From Roseovarius albus (GTDB taxonomy: Bacteria; Pseudomonadota; Alphaproteobacteria; Rhodobacterales; Rhodobacteraceae), in assembly GCF_900172335.1 (NCBI RefSeq), contig NZ_FWFX01000012.1:1-64000 (forward strand): a stretch of DNA of 64,000 bases, read 5' to 3'. This document shows, piece by piece, positions 26,599 through 35,119 of the stretch. Below the pieces are notes generated by a model. It saw only the letters and a program-made list of their open reading frames with translations. It was not told the origin of the DNA and did no database searches. The stretch's first letter is position 1. Each line of letters begins with the position of its first letter. A program made the position numbers and the translations under genes.

Positions 26599-27264
26599 TC
26601 AGGCCGCGTTGGGCAGGATCACGATATCGACGCGACGGTTCTGGGCGCGACCTTCTTCGGTCAGATTCGAGGCCACGGGTTGGTCTTCGCCACGACCAAA
26701 GGTCTGGACGCGGTTGAAGGGCACACCACCTTCGTGCAGCACGTCAGCAACCGCATTGGCGCGACGCTCTGACAGGGCCTGGTTGTGATCTGCGCCGCCG
26801 GTGTTGTCGGTGTGGCCAACGACCTGAACGGTGCTGTCAGGGTAATCCTGCAGGCTGCGGGCCACGGTCAACAGATCGCCGCGCAGAACCGGGCTGATAT
26901 TCGAGCTGTCGACATTGAACAAAATATCTTCGGGCATGGTCAGGATCAGGCGGTCACCAGTGTTGGTGATCTGGATGTCCTCGTTATCGAGGTTCTGACG
27001 CAGCTCGGCCTCTTGCCGGTCCAGATAACTGCCGTAAACAGCGCCACCAGCGGCACCCAGTACACCACCGATGATCGCACCTTTGGTTTTGTCATCACTC
27101 AACACTGCGCCGGCACCTGCGCCGACGAGGCCCCCCAGAATTGCGCCTGTTTGCGCCTTTTGATTGGGATTCGTTCCACCCAACTGGCCAGGGTCGGTAC
27201 AGCCGGCCACCAGCAATGCAGAAATACCTGCCATGACGGTCATGGATTTACGTGCTCGGGTCAT
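26599..27264 (-). CDS. OmpA family lipoprotein (YiaD-like)
   Basis: 221 residues from the ATG at 27264, preceded by TGAGG; an ATG four codons earlier lacks a good site. Lipoprotein signal with lipobox LLVAGC, then glycine-zipper segments (AILGGLVGAGAGAVL, GGVLGAAGGAVYG; about residues 42-75), then an OmpA domain with the peptidoglycan-binding block HTDNTGGADHNQALSERRA and a final RRVDIVI. It anchors the outer membrane to peptidoglycan. It stands alone. Confidence 0.92.
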   Translation of the reverse strand: MTRARKSMTVMAGISALLVAGCTDPGQLGGTNPNQKAQTGAILGGLVGAGAGAVLSDDKTKGAIIGGVLGAAGGAVYGSYLDRQEAELRQNLDNEDIQITNTGDRLILTMPEDILFNVDSSNISPVLRGDLLTVARSLQDYPDSTVQVVGHTDNTGGADHNQALSERRANAVADVLHEGGVPFNRVQTFGRGEDQPVASNLTEEGRAQNRRVDIVILPNAA

Positions 27265-27322
27265 TTTATGCCTCATTACTCAACGCCCGTTTTTACGGGA
27301 TCGCGTGAATCATACGCAAAAC

Positions 27323-27363
27323 GCCGCCGATCCCCAAGTCAAATCCATGGGGAAATCGGCGGC
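27323..27363 (-). terminator. Strong stem-loop downstream of the Ada-like gene
   Basis: GCCGCCGAT pairs with ATCGGCGGC and, after a two-base bulge, CCCC with GGGG; a flanking TTGCGCAT / ATACGCAA extends the stem with one mismatch. On the minus strand it is followed by GTTTTGCG, only a short U-run. Probable terminator between the Ada-like gene and the OmpA-like gene. Confidence 0.65.
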
Positions 27364-27395
27364 ATCTTGCGCATAATTTCGTGAGGTAAAGCGTA

Positions 27396-28244
27396 TCAGG
27401 CCTCTTGCCGGGCGGACTCCCAGGCCAGAATGGCCCGTTTGACGGGCAACCCCCAGTGATACCCCCCCAAACCGCCGCTTTTTCGCAGGGCGCGGTGGCA
27501 GGGGATCAGCAGGCTGATTGGGTTGCGGCCAACGGCAGTGCCCACCGCCCGCACCGCGCGGGGCCGGTTGATGACACGGGCAATTTCGGAATAGGTGGTG
27601 ACGTGGCCGGAGGGAATTTCAAGCAGCGCCTCCCACACTTTTATTTGCAGGGCTGAGCCGATCAGGTAAAGCGGCGCCTTCTCGGTGATTTGATCACCGG
27701 CCCCATAGGCCGTGAGCACCCAGGGGCGCAGCATCATCGGGTCTTCGATAAACTCGGCTTTGGGCCAGCGCGAGACCAGATCCTCCATTGTCGCCTCTTC
27801 GCCCATCTCCTCGGCGAACCCGATGCCGCAAATGCCTTTTTCGGTGCCCATGACCAATGAAAGACCAAAGGGGCTATCGAACCAGCCCCAGTAGATCTTC
27901 AATCCCTCCCCCTTGCGAGCGTATTCGCCCGGGCTCATCGCCTCCCACCGCAAGAAGAGGTCATGTAGACGGCCCGAGCCGGACAAGCCCAGTTCATGCG
28001 CTGTGCCCAGCGTGGTAAAACGTTGATCCAGAAGGGATTTGGCGTGACCTAGCGCGAGATACTGTTGGTACCGTTTTGGTGAGACACCGACCCATGTAGT
28101 GAACAGCCGCTGGAAATGTGCGGGACTCATATTCATCTCGGCCGCCAGATCGTTCAATGACTGCCCCGGTCCACCCTGATCAATCAGATCAATGGCCCGG
28201 CGCATGACCTGAAAATGATAACCTTCTTGTGTTTCCGCATTCAT
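27396..28244 (-). CDS. Ada-like AraC regulator fused to methylated-DNA-protein-cysteine methyltransferase
   Basis: 282 residues. An N-terminal AraC helix-turn-helix pair (about 12-110) is followed by the O6-alkylguanine transferase domain (about 120-280). The alkyl-acceptor motif LLIPCHRALRKSGGLGGYHW has Cys near residue 249, with GHVTTYSEIA as the DNA-binding helix. The N-terminal zinc domain of E. coli Ada, which takes methyl from phosphotriesters, is missing, so the inducing signal must differ. It repairs O6-alkylguanine and may regulate genes. Divergent from nth. Confidence 0.92.
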   Translation of the reverse strand: MNAETQEGYHFQVMRRAIDLIDQGGPGQSLNDLAAEMNMSPAHFQRLFTTWVGVSPKRYQQYLALGHAKSLLDQRFTTLGTAHELGLSGSGRLHDLFLRWEAMSPGEYARKGEGLKIYWGWFDSPFGLSLVMGTEKGICGIGFAEEMGEEATMEDLVSRWPKAEFIEDPMMLRPWVLTAYGAGDQITEKAPLYLIGSALQIKVWEALLEIPSGHVTTYSEIARVINRPRAVRAVGTAVGRNPISLLIPCHRALRKSGGLGGYHWGLPVKRAILAWESARQEA

Positions 28245-28343
28245 CTGTTGCGCTCCTGTCTCATGTTCGCAGAATAGGCTTTACACTCACACCACGCGAC
28301 CCGAATGTTGCGCATAGCTAAATTACCCGGCATAGGGGCAGCC

Positions 28344-28988
28344 ATGGCCAAACAACTTGATTATCATACCATCCGCGAGATTTTTACCCGGTTTCATGAA
28401 CAAGAAGCAGAGCCTAAAGGCGAGCTGGAACATGTGAATGTGTATACGCTGGTGGTGGCTGTGGCGCTGAGTGCGCAGGCGACCGATGCGGGTGTGAACA
28501 AAGCCACGCGCGAACTGTTCAAAATTGCAGATACACCGCAGAAGATGCTGGATCTGGGTGAGGAACAGCTGATCGAGCATATCAAAACCATCGGTCTGTT
28601 TCGCAATAAGGCCAAGAACGTGATCAAGCTGTCGCGGATTTTGGTGGAGGACTATGGCGGCGAGGTGCCAAATTCCCGCGCCGCGCTGGAATCGCTTCCC
28701 GGTGTCGGGCGCAAGACGGCCAACGTGGTGCTGAACATGTGGTGGGGGATGCCAACGCAGGCGGTGGACACGCATATTTTCCGGGTGGGCAATCGCACTG
28801 GCATTTGCCCCGGGAAAGATGTTAACGCGGTCGAGCGCGCGATTGAGGATAATATTCCGGCGGATTTTCAGCATCATGCCCATCATTGGCTGATCCTGCA
28901 TGGCCGGTATCACTGCAAGGCGCGCAAACCCCTGTGCGGCACCTGCCTGATCCGCGACCTATGTGAATTTGAGGACAAGAACCTATGA
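28344..28988 (+). CDS. nth: Endonuclease III
   Basis: 214 residues from the ATG at 28344 (after AGGGGCA), matching the usual 211-residue length; an in-frame ATG at 28305 is less likely. Helix-hairpin-helix LPGVGRKTANVVLN with the catalytic Lys, VDTHIFRVGNR with the catalytic Asp, and the iron-sulfur spacing C-X6-C-X2-C-X5-C at the end are all present. A glycosylase/AP-lyase removing oxidised pyrimidines. Overlaps the next gene by four bases. Confidence 0.96.
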   Translation: MAKQLDYHTIREIFTRFHEQEAEPKGELEHVNVYTLVVAVALSAQATDAGVNKATRELFKIADTPQKMLDLGEEQLIEHIKTIGLFRNKAKNVIKLSRILVEDYGGEVPNSRAALESLPGVGRKTANVVLNMWWGMPTQAVDTHIFRVGNRTGICPGKDVNAVERAIEDNIPADFQHHAHHWLILHGRYHCKARKPLCGTCLIRDLCEFEDKNL

Positions 28989-29968
28989 GCAAGTACCAAG
29001 TTGTTGGCATCGGAAATGCCGTTGTCGATGTGATCAGCCAAAGTGATGATGCGTTTCTGTCGCGCATGGGGATCGACAAGGGCATCATGCAGTTGACCGA
29101 TCAGGAACGTGGTGAGTATCTCTACAGCCAGATGGAGAACCGCACGCAGATGGCGGGTGGATCGGTGGCCAACACCATCGCGGGACTTGGTGCGCTTGGT
29201 CTGAGCACCGGGTTCATTGGCCGGGTCAACGATGACGATCTAGGCCAGTTCTATGCCAAGGAAATGGCCGATGCGGGCACGGATTTCGTTAATCCTCCGG
29301 TGGCGGGCGATATGCCGACCTCGCGCTGTATGATCTTTGTCTCGCCTGATGGGGAGCGATCGATGAACACCTATCTGGGGATCTCGACAGAACTCGGCCC
29401 CGAGGATGTGCAGGAAGAGGTCGCCGGACAGGCGGAGCTGCTGTTTCTGGAAGGGTATCTGTTTGACAAGGCCAAGGGCAAAGCCGCGTTTCAGGCGGCC
29501 GCAGCGGCCTGCCGTGCAGGCGGCGGCAAGGCGGGGATTTCCCTGTCTGATCCGTTCTGTGTGGACCGTCACCGCGAGGATTTCCGGGCGCTGGTCAAGG
29601 ATCTGGATTTTGTCCTGGGCAATGAGCACGAGTGGAAATCGCTTTATCAAACCGAGGATCTGGGCGCGGCGCTGGAACAGGCGGCCTCCGAGAGCGGTCT
29701 GATCGTCTGCACCCGGTCCGGGCAGGAAGTGGTGATTGCCCAAGGCGGCGAGACCACCACCGTGCCGGTGCGCGCCGTTGTGCCGACCGATACCACCGGG
29801 GCCGGTGATCAGTTTGCCACCGGGTTCATCTTTGGAATGGCCACGGGTCAGAGCCTTGAGGTGTCTGGCCGGATGGGCTGCATTGCAGCGGCAGAGGTGA
29901 TCGGCCACTACGGTGCCCGCCCCGAGGCGGATGTGATGGCGTTGTTCAAGAATGAGGGGTTGGTTTGA
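28985..29968 (+). CDS. PfkB family sugar kinase, probable adenosine kinase
   Basis: 327 residues. N-terminal VVGIGNAVVDVISQ, the substrate loop AGGSVANTIAGLGALG and the C-terminal PfkB signature with catalytic Asp (DTTGAGDQFATGFIFG) are intact. In Rhodobacterales this clade is annotated as adenosine kinase, phosphorylating adenosine to AMP; substrate is assigned by similarity from memory. Translationally coupled to nth (ATGA). Confidence 0.9.
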   Translation: MSKYQVVGIGNAVVDVISQSDDAFLSRMGIDKGIMQLTDQERGEYLYSQMENRTQMAGGSVANTIAGLGALGLSTGFIGRVNDDDLGQFYAKEMADAGTDFVNPPVAGDMPTSRCMIFVSPDGERSMNTYLGISTELGPEDVQEEVAGQAELLFLEGYLFDKAKGKAAFQAAAAACRAGGGKAGISLSDPFCVDRHREDFRALVKDLDFVLGNEHEWKSLYQTEDLGAALEQAASESGLIVCTRSGQEVVIAQGGETTTVPVRAVVPTDTTGAGDQFATGFIFGMATGQSLEVSGRMGCIAAAEVIGHYGARPEADVMALFKNEGLV

Positions 29969-30060
29969 TTAGCAACCCTTCAGGTCAAACAAGAAAATAG
30001 TCGCAGATGCTTTTCCTGACACCTTCTTGTTAACCACTGCAATGCAGTTATGTGTGACAC

Positions 30061-30294
30061 ATGAAATCGTTATCACTAGTTTTCGGAGCGCTGTTGGTCA
30101 TAGGCGCTTGGGCATTGCTCCAGATCGGCAAGGGGGTGACATTCACCTACGGCGAATACGAAGAATGGAATAAAGCATTTCTTGAAGACTACTATGCTTG
30201 CTGCTTAATGACGGATTTGCAGACGGTGGCTCCCATCGCACTATTAGGGATCGTCTTGCTTCTATTTTCCGCTTGGAGGTTCACCCGGCGTTAA
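30061..30294 (+). CDS. Small membrane protein of unknown function
   Basis: 77 residues with two hydrophobic segments (about 5-23 and 52-70) around a polar acidic loop containing a YYACC motif and ending in WRFTRR, consistent with cytosolic positive charges. No family recognised and the ribosome binding site is weak. It sits alone between the adenosine kinase gene and a structured non-coding stretch. Confidence 0.45.
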   Translation: MKSLSLVFGALLVIGAWALLQIGKGVTFTYGEYEEWNKAFLEDYYACCLMTDLQTVAPIALLGIVLLLFSAWRFTRR

Positions 30295-30886
30295 GCGAGG
30301 TCCTCACTTTCGTATTGTGAAATTAAATAGCTGCCTTCTCCCGCATTTTGCAGGCTTTTGAAGCCAGTAACCAAAAAGAAGCATCAGTCAAAATTTCCGG
30401 GCTTCTCATTTCTTAACCTGATGGATCAGGCCATATGTATAACCACCGTCCAAACGAAGGGTTGGTTTAATCTAAAAATCAAACTCTTAGGACCACGCCC
30501 GATCCTGAGTGGGCGTTCACTCCTATAGCGTTGGGTGCCGTGGCTTCCACTTTCCTAAAGCTATTGCTTGTTGAAACGTCGCAAAACGCCCTCCCGCGGG
30601 GAGGGCCGGGCGTGGTCCGGGTTCAAGCGCATGGCGCAAATTTGGTCGTGAGCGCAAGGCGCTTGACCCGCAAATCAGATCACGCAACTGTGTTGAAGGA
30701 TAGCTCGCCACTTTAGGTAGTTCGGATAGGGTGGGTTAAGCAGAGTGAACGGATGAGGGCGCTCTTGATTTTCGATGGAATAACAACACTCCCTGCAGCC
30801 CCTTGTAATTTCGATGGCTCGATTCATAAAGCGTGTTTTTCGCGTCGGGCATATGCATCATTGAGGGCCTCGCGGTATAGCCTGCA
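30295..30886. other. 592-base intergenic region with inverted repeats
   Basis: No convincing gene: the short open frames in it lack codon bias or family features. It holds the inverted repeat described at 30490-30618 and a degenerate GGATAGGGTGGGTT near 30725 that resembles half a REP-like element. The last 100 bases should hold the promoter of the DMT transporter gene. Confidence 0.55.
30490..30618. repeat. 12-base perfect inverted repeat enclosing a structured segment
   Basis: GGACCACGCCCG at 30490-30501 and its exact reverse complement CGGGCGTGGTCC at 30607-30618. Between them lies a second hairpin (CCCTCCCGCGGGGAGGG, about 30590-30606). The layout fits an imperfect mobile repeat, a RAYT-type REP cluster remnant, or a small structured RNA. 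Confidence 0.55.
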
Positions 30887-31792
30887 ATGATCGCGCATAA
30901 CCGCGAAGTTGCAGCCAGCATTGGGCTGGTGATCGGTGGGGCTCTTTGGGGGCTTTATTGGTTGCCATTGCGTTTTTTGGCAGAGCGTGGCTTACCTGGG
31001 GCGTGGGCTGGCCTGATCGTCTACCTAGGATGTGCCATAGTGGTCGTCGCACTCGTCCTTTCAGGGCGGTTCGCGATCAAACATCGAAGCCTCGATTTGG
31101 CCATCTGCGGGTTGGCCACCGGTGCCGCATTCAGCCTTTATTCAACATCTCTGGTGTTCACGGATGTGGTGCGAGCCATCTTGCTATTCTACCTCACCCC
31201 CATCTGGGGCACACTATTGGGTCGGGTATTTCTGGGCGAGGCGCTGACATCTGCCCGGGTGTTCGCACTTGCAATGGCCTTGGGGGGGCTTTTGGTGGTT
31301 TTAGGTCTCGGCGATGGCTGGCCGGTGCCCCGAAACATCGGTGACTGGCTTGCGCTGGCCTCTGGCATGGCCTGGGCCTTTGGCTCGATGCGCGTGTACC
31401 AACTTACCAATGTGACCACCTTCGAACAGATGGCTGCGTTTGTGTTCGGGGCGCTGGTCATCACCGGCCTGACCATGATTGCGGCACCAGAGTTACTTAC
31501 GGCAGGCACAGGAATTTCGGTCGGTCTTCGCGCCCTACCTTGGGGCCTGCTCATGGCTCTTTATGTTATTCCAATGTTAGTGCTCACTGTGGGACCTGCA
31601 CGGTTGCTGACGCCCGGTCGTGTTGGAATATTGCTGATGAGTGATGTGCTTGTTGGCGTAATGTCCGCAGCAATATGGTCCGGCGAGCCGTTTGGCTGGC
31701 GCGAGGTGTTAGGCAGTGCACTCATCATAGGCGCGGCGGTGGTCGAAGTGGCCGGGCAGCGTCCTCAGGGACGCATGCCTTCATCTGAGTGA
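30887..31792 (+). CDS. DMT superfamily (EamA) transporter
   Basis: 301 residues with about ten membrane segments in two EamA repeats (first about 12-135, second about 155-290). LTPIWGTLLGRVFLGEALT closes repeat one, a typical EamA motif. Members export amino acids or other metabolites; the substrate is not predictable. Single gene with a terminator behind it. Confidence 0.9.
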   Translation: MIAHNREVAASIGLVIGGALWGLYWLPLRFLAERGLPGAWAGLIVYLGCAIVVVALVLSGRFAIKHRSLDLAICGLATGAAFSLYSTSLVFTDVVRAILLFYLTPIWGTLLGRVFLGEALTSARVFALAMALGGLLVVLGLGDGWPVPRNIGDWLALASGMAWAFGSMRVYQLTNVTTFEQMAAFVFGALVITGLTMIAAPELLTAGTGISVGLRALPWGLLMALYVIPMLVLTVGPARLLTPGRVGILLMSDVLVGVMSAAIWSGEPFGWREVLGSALIIGAAVVEVAGQRPQGRMPSSE

Positions 31793-31835
31793 CACAGGTG
31801 GGCTAGGGAATGCGGACTTTGCCCGCAACAATACA

Positions 31836-31866
31836 AAACCCGGCAGTCGGTACTGCCGGGTTTCTT
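31836..31866. terminator. Rho-independent terminator between the DMT transporter and the SerC-SerA fusion gene
   Basis: A 12 bp perfect stem AAACCCGGCAGT / ACTGCCGGGTTT with loop CGGT, followed by TTTCTTTATT; on the minus strand the stem is followed by TTTGTAT. Serves both convergent genes. Confidence 0.9.
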
Positions 31867-31890
31867 TATTCTGAACCTGACGATCAGGCC

Positions 31891-34842
31891 TTAGGCGTAG
31901 CCACCGTTCAGGCCCAGCGCGTCGCAATCGCGGCGCAGGGTGTTGGCGGCCAGGGTTAGGGCTTCGCCGTGGCTGGCGATCAGTTCGGCGCGGCGGATCG
32001 GGTCGCGGGTGGATTCAATCGCGCCCCAAATCGCGGCCAGTGTTTCCGACGCATCGCGCAGACGGCCCAGAGCCTCGGTATCAGCTGCCGCATTGGCGAT
32101 AACTGAACCGGAGACCTTGCCAACGCCCGGCACGGTTTGTGCGCCGCCGCTGGTGTAGCCTGCTGGCACGTCGCCTTTGCAGTTGATGACGTGGCGATAA
32201 CGGATGCACGACAGGATCTGATCAACCGCTTGCTTGGCGCCTTCGACGCGCGAGGTGTGCTCGGTATCCGCTGCGGCATGAGGCAGCAGTTCCAGACGGC
32301 CTGGGAAGGCTTCGATCAATGGGCGGTAGGGCACCATTGGGCCAAACAGGCTGCCATCGTCATTGACGAACAGGTCCGCATCGATGGCCGCATAAGCGAC
32401 CTTGCCGCTGTCCATCGCTGCGTGCAGCGCGTCGGCGTCGATCACTTCACCACGGTCGTAGTTCACGATGATCGCGCCATCATTGAGCGCGTTCAGCACG
32501 GACGCACCGACCAGACCAGCGTTGGCGAATGTGCCATCGGCACCTTTGGCACCCAGACCGGTGTGGGGCGACAGAACGTCAGCACCTGCAGCGGCTTCTT
32601 CTGGGGTTGCGGCAAAGATGAAGCCTTCGGATTCGATCCATTTGCGGTGGTTTTCGCGGGCAAAGATCGAAACGCTCATGCCGAACGCTTTGGCGAGCTT
32701 GGCCACTTCGCGACCAATGTTGCCATAGCTGATCACAGCCATGCGCTTGCCTTCCAGCTTTTCAGTTGGATAGTCGCGCAGGTGCTTGCCGGTATCAAAG
32801 TCCCCTTTGACAACGCGGTCATGCATGTCGGCCACGTCCAGGTTTGGCAGGACCTTCAGCAGGGCCTTCATCGCCATTTGTGCGGTTGCACGGCTGTTGA
32901 AGCTTGGGGTGTTCATCAGCGGGGCAGAACCGCCCGCACCGTCACCGCCGCCCCAGCAAGCGCAGGCCATGTTGCCGGTGCCAGCACCGATGCGCACGCC
33001 GCCCTCGGGGAAGGTTGCGCCTTCGGGGAAGAAGGTCGCCGCCGCGATCACCGCGTCGTACTGGTTGCCACAGCAGGCGGCAGTCAGTTCTTCGTTGGTG
33101 CTGAGGTCAGGCTGATAGAAGAAGTGCTGACCGGCTGGCAGGTCTGAGCCGTCCCATGCGCCAACGGTGAAGGTGCCGCCATTGGCTTCGATATGGGCTT
33201 GAACCTCGGATGGGTCAGGCTCGCCATCGGCACCGAACTTCAGACCGACCAGATCGGCGATCAGGATGCGGTAGGCGCGGTTTGGATCATCCTTGCGGAC
33301 ATTGGAACCAGCTTCCTCTGGCGCGTCAAAGGTTGTGCCTTCTTCGGCCAGCAGCTCTTCGAGCACCACGATCTTGGCGCGCAGGTAAGCGTAGGAAATG
33401 TTTTCCAGCAGCGCGACAATGTCGTCTTGGTCACGAATACCGCCCATCCATGCGCGGTAGTCACCGGGGGTTCCGGGGAAGGCGTTGACATAACGGGCGG
33501 CGTCCAAGCCAGCCTCGTGCCAGCCATTTGGATGGGTCAGACCCTCGTAGCCCAACAACTGTTTGGACCGCGCGATGATGCGGGCGTGTACGTCTGCATC
33601 GGTGATGTCAGGGTCGTTGACGGCCAGCAGGGTTACAGCCGCGCCGCGCTTGTCGGCATTGGCCACACCGGCGACCAGCAGGTCTTGGCCGGCCAGCCAG
33701 TCGTTGATGCGCTGACGGTTGGCGGCGGAACGTTCGTTCATGGTCGCAACCGAGCCGAACATTTTTTCAACGCGCAGCAGGCCGAATGTGGTTTCAGCAA
33801 AGGCCAGCGAGGAGAAGGTGTTGATCACACCGCCGATCATTTTGTTGGCTTCTGGGTCGTAGAACGGGCCAAGGCCAACAGTTTTCTCACCGGTCAGCGG
33901 TTTCTTGGCGTCTTTTGGAACGACCAGTTTCAGCTGACGGGCGATGGCCCATGCCGGGTTTTTCTGGTTGTCTTCGATTAGCTGAATGGCCGCTGGTGTG
34001 AAGGAGGCCAGGAAGTAACCTGAGATACCGCCGATCGCCTTTTGGAACGGGGTGAAGATGTTACATTTGGTCAGGAAGCCTTCGACGACCTCAGGCGACC
34101 ATGGCATGGCGCCCAGCATCGAAGTGGCGTCGATCATCGCGTGGCGGTTTTGTGGATCGCGGTCCAGCCATTCCAGCAGCGATTTGACTTCTTCTTCGGT
34201 GTAGGTGGTAGCACCGGTTGTTTCGTGGCCAACGCCAACAAACAGAGTGATGCCCATTGCTTCCAGCTCGTCCGCGCTTGGGATCGAACCTTCGTCGCCC
34301 GCAAAAACAACTTTGTCGTCGTGGCCGTTTTGGGCAAAGCGCTGCATCTCGACGATCTGGGTGCCCCAGCTTTGGCGGAAGAAGCCGCCGGCTTTCGCCG
34401 CCTCGGATTCAGGAGCGGGCGTGTCAACGAACAGTTTCTGTCCATCGAGGTTAGGGTTCATCAGGTGCATGATCGCCACTGTGAAACCACTGTGGCCGCC
34501 GCCCAGACCAACCGCCATGTGGTTGGATTTCGGGAAGCCGAAGTAGCGGTGGATGTGGTGCATCATGTCCAGCAGGATGGCGTCCGCAGGGTAACCGCGG
34601 TGCATCGAGCGGCCGATCTCGGCGGTGGTGAAAGGGCCAAGGTCCTTGCCGGTGTCGTCCAGCTTGCGATACGTATTCTCGAGCCAACGATCAAAGTCGT
34701 AGCGGTTCTGACGGCCGTCTGCCTCGTCCTTGACCACATCGGTGATCGGGCCAACACCGAAGAACGGGTTGACAGTGCGGGCTGGCGGGCCGTTACGTGT
34801 GGCTTCGAGAGAAGCAAGTCTTTGGGCGGCGAGGTCAGTCAT
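31891..34842 (-). CDS. Fused SerC-like aminotransferase and SerA-like 2-hydroxyacid dehydrogenase
   Basis: 983 residues in two enzymes. The N-terminal half (about 20-500) is a class V / phosphoserine aminotransferase-like PLP domain: MIDATS with the PLP Asp near 238 and FTPFQKAIGGISG with the Schiff-base Lys near 268, as in SerC. The C-terminal part (about 525-905) resembles D-3-phosphoglycerate dehydrogenase: NTPSFNSRATAQ, Rossmann YGNIGREVAKLAKAFG near 706, VNYDRGEVID with the catalytic Arg, and LLPHAAADT with the catalytic His. A helical tail follows. Both activities look intact, so it could run the 3-phosphoglycerate-to-phosphoserine steps, or an analogous hydroxyacid-to-amino-acid conversion, in one chain. 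I know no characterised example. Confidence 0.85.
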   Translation of the reverse strand: MTDLAAQRLASLEATRNGPPARTVNPFFGVGPITDVVKDEADGRQNRYDFDRWLENTYRKLDDTGKDLGPFTTAEIGRSMHRGYPADAILLDMMHHIHRYFGFPKSNHMAVGLGGGHSGFTVAIMHLMNPNLDGQKLFVDTPAPESEAAKAGGFFRQSWGTQIVEMQRFAQNGHDDKVVFAGDEGSIPSADELEAMGITLFVGVGHETTGATTYTEEEVKSLLEWLDRDPQNRHAMIDATSMLGAMPWSPEVVEGFLTKCNIFTPFQKAIGGISGYFLASFTPAAIQLIEDNQKNPAWAIARQLKLVVPKDAKKPLTGEKTVGLGPFYDPEANKMIGGVINTFSSLAFAETTFGLLRVEKMFGSVATMNERSAANRQRINDWLAGQDLLVAGVANADKRGAAVTLLAVNDPDITDADVHARIIARSKQLLGYEGLTHPNGWHEAGLDAARYVNAFPGTPGDYRAWMGGIRDQDDIVALLENISYAYLRAKIVVLEELLAEEGTTFDAPEEAGSNVRKDDPNRAYRILIADLVGLKFGADGEPDPSEVQAHIEANGGTFTVGAWDGSDLPAGQHFFYQPDLSTNEELTAACCGNQYDAVIAAATFFPEGATFPEGGVRIGAGTGNMACACWGGGDGAGGSAPLMNTPSFNSRATAQMAMKALLKVLPNLDVADMHDRVVKGDFDTGKHLRDYPTEKLEGKRMAVISYGNIGREVAKLAKAFGMSVSIFARENHRKWIESEGFIFAATPEEAAAGADVLSPHTGLGAKGADGTFANAGLVGASVLNALNDGAIIVNYDRGEVIDADALHAAMDSGKVAYAAIDADLFVNDDGSLFGPMVPYRPLIEAFPGRLELLPHAAADTEHTSRVEGAKQAVDQILSCIRYRHVINCKGDVPAGYTSGGAQTVPGVGKVSGSVIANAAADTEALGRLRDASETLAAIWGAIESTRDPIRRAELIASHGEALTLAANTLRRDCDALGLNGGYA

Positions 34843-34866
34843 AGGCAGGCTCGTTTCATCTAAAAT

Positions 34867-34888
34867 CTAACGGGATTGATCGCGTTAG
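34867..34888. promoter_or_regulatory. Inverted repeat upstream of the SerC-SerA fusion gene
   Basis: CTAACG-N10-CGTTAG, 25 bases before the start codon, so it would lie in or beside the promoter or 5' leader. Candidate operator; the 277-base divergent gap to glpD otherwise shows only AT-rich promoter-like sequence. Confidence 0.35.
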
Positions 34889-35119
34889 CGATATCGCGCC
34901 CTTATATTCAGCGTGTTTGGAAATGCGAACATAAATTTACTGTATGCGTCGCATTTTTGAAATTCTCTGTCGTTAAGAACATGGTTCTGGAAAGAAAACT
35001 GTCTTTTTGACCTTCCGTCACATGTAAATTTGCGTGCCTGATGGTTGCGTTAACATATCCAGAGTGCAATCAGTAAAACGATTCGGTACAGAGTTGGTCT
35101 GCACCGAGGCAGATAGTGA

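Noticed and set aside
30531-30716. A 61-codon open frame in the structured intergenic region
   Set aside because: It runs through the inverted repeat, has no ribosome binding site and no family features; more likely chance.
32137-34863. Long open frames on the plus strand opposite the SerC-SerA fusion gene
   Set aside because: They mirror a GC-biased coding strand; their proteins are His/Val-rich with no recognisable motifs, while the minus-strand protein shows two clear enzyme families.
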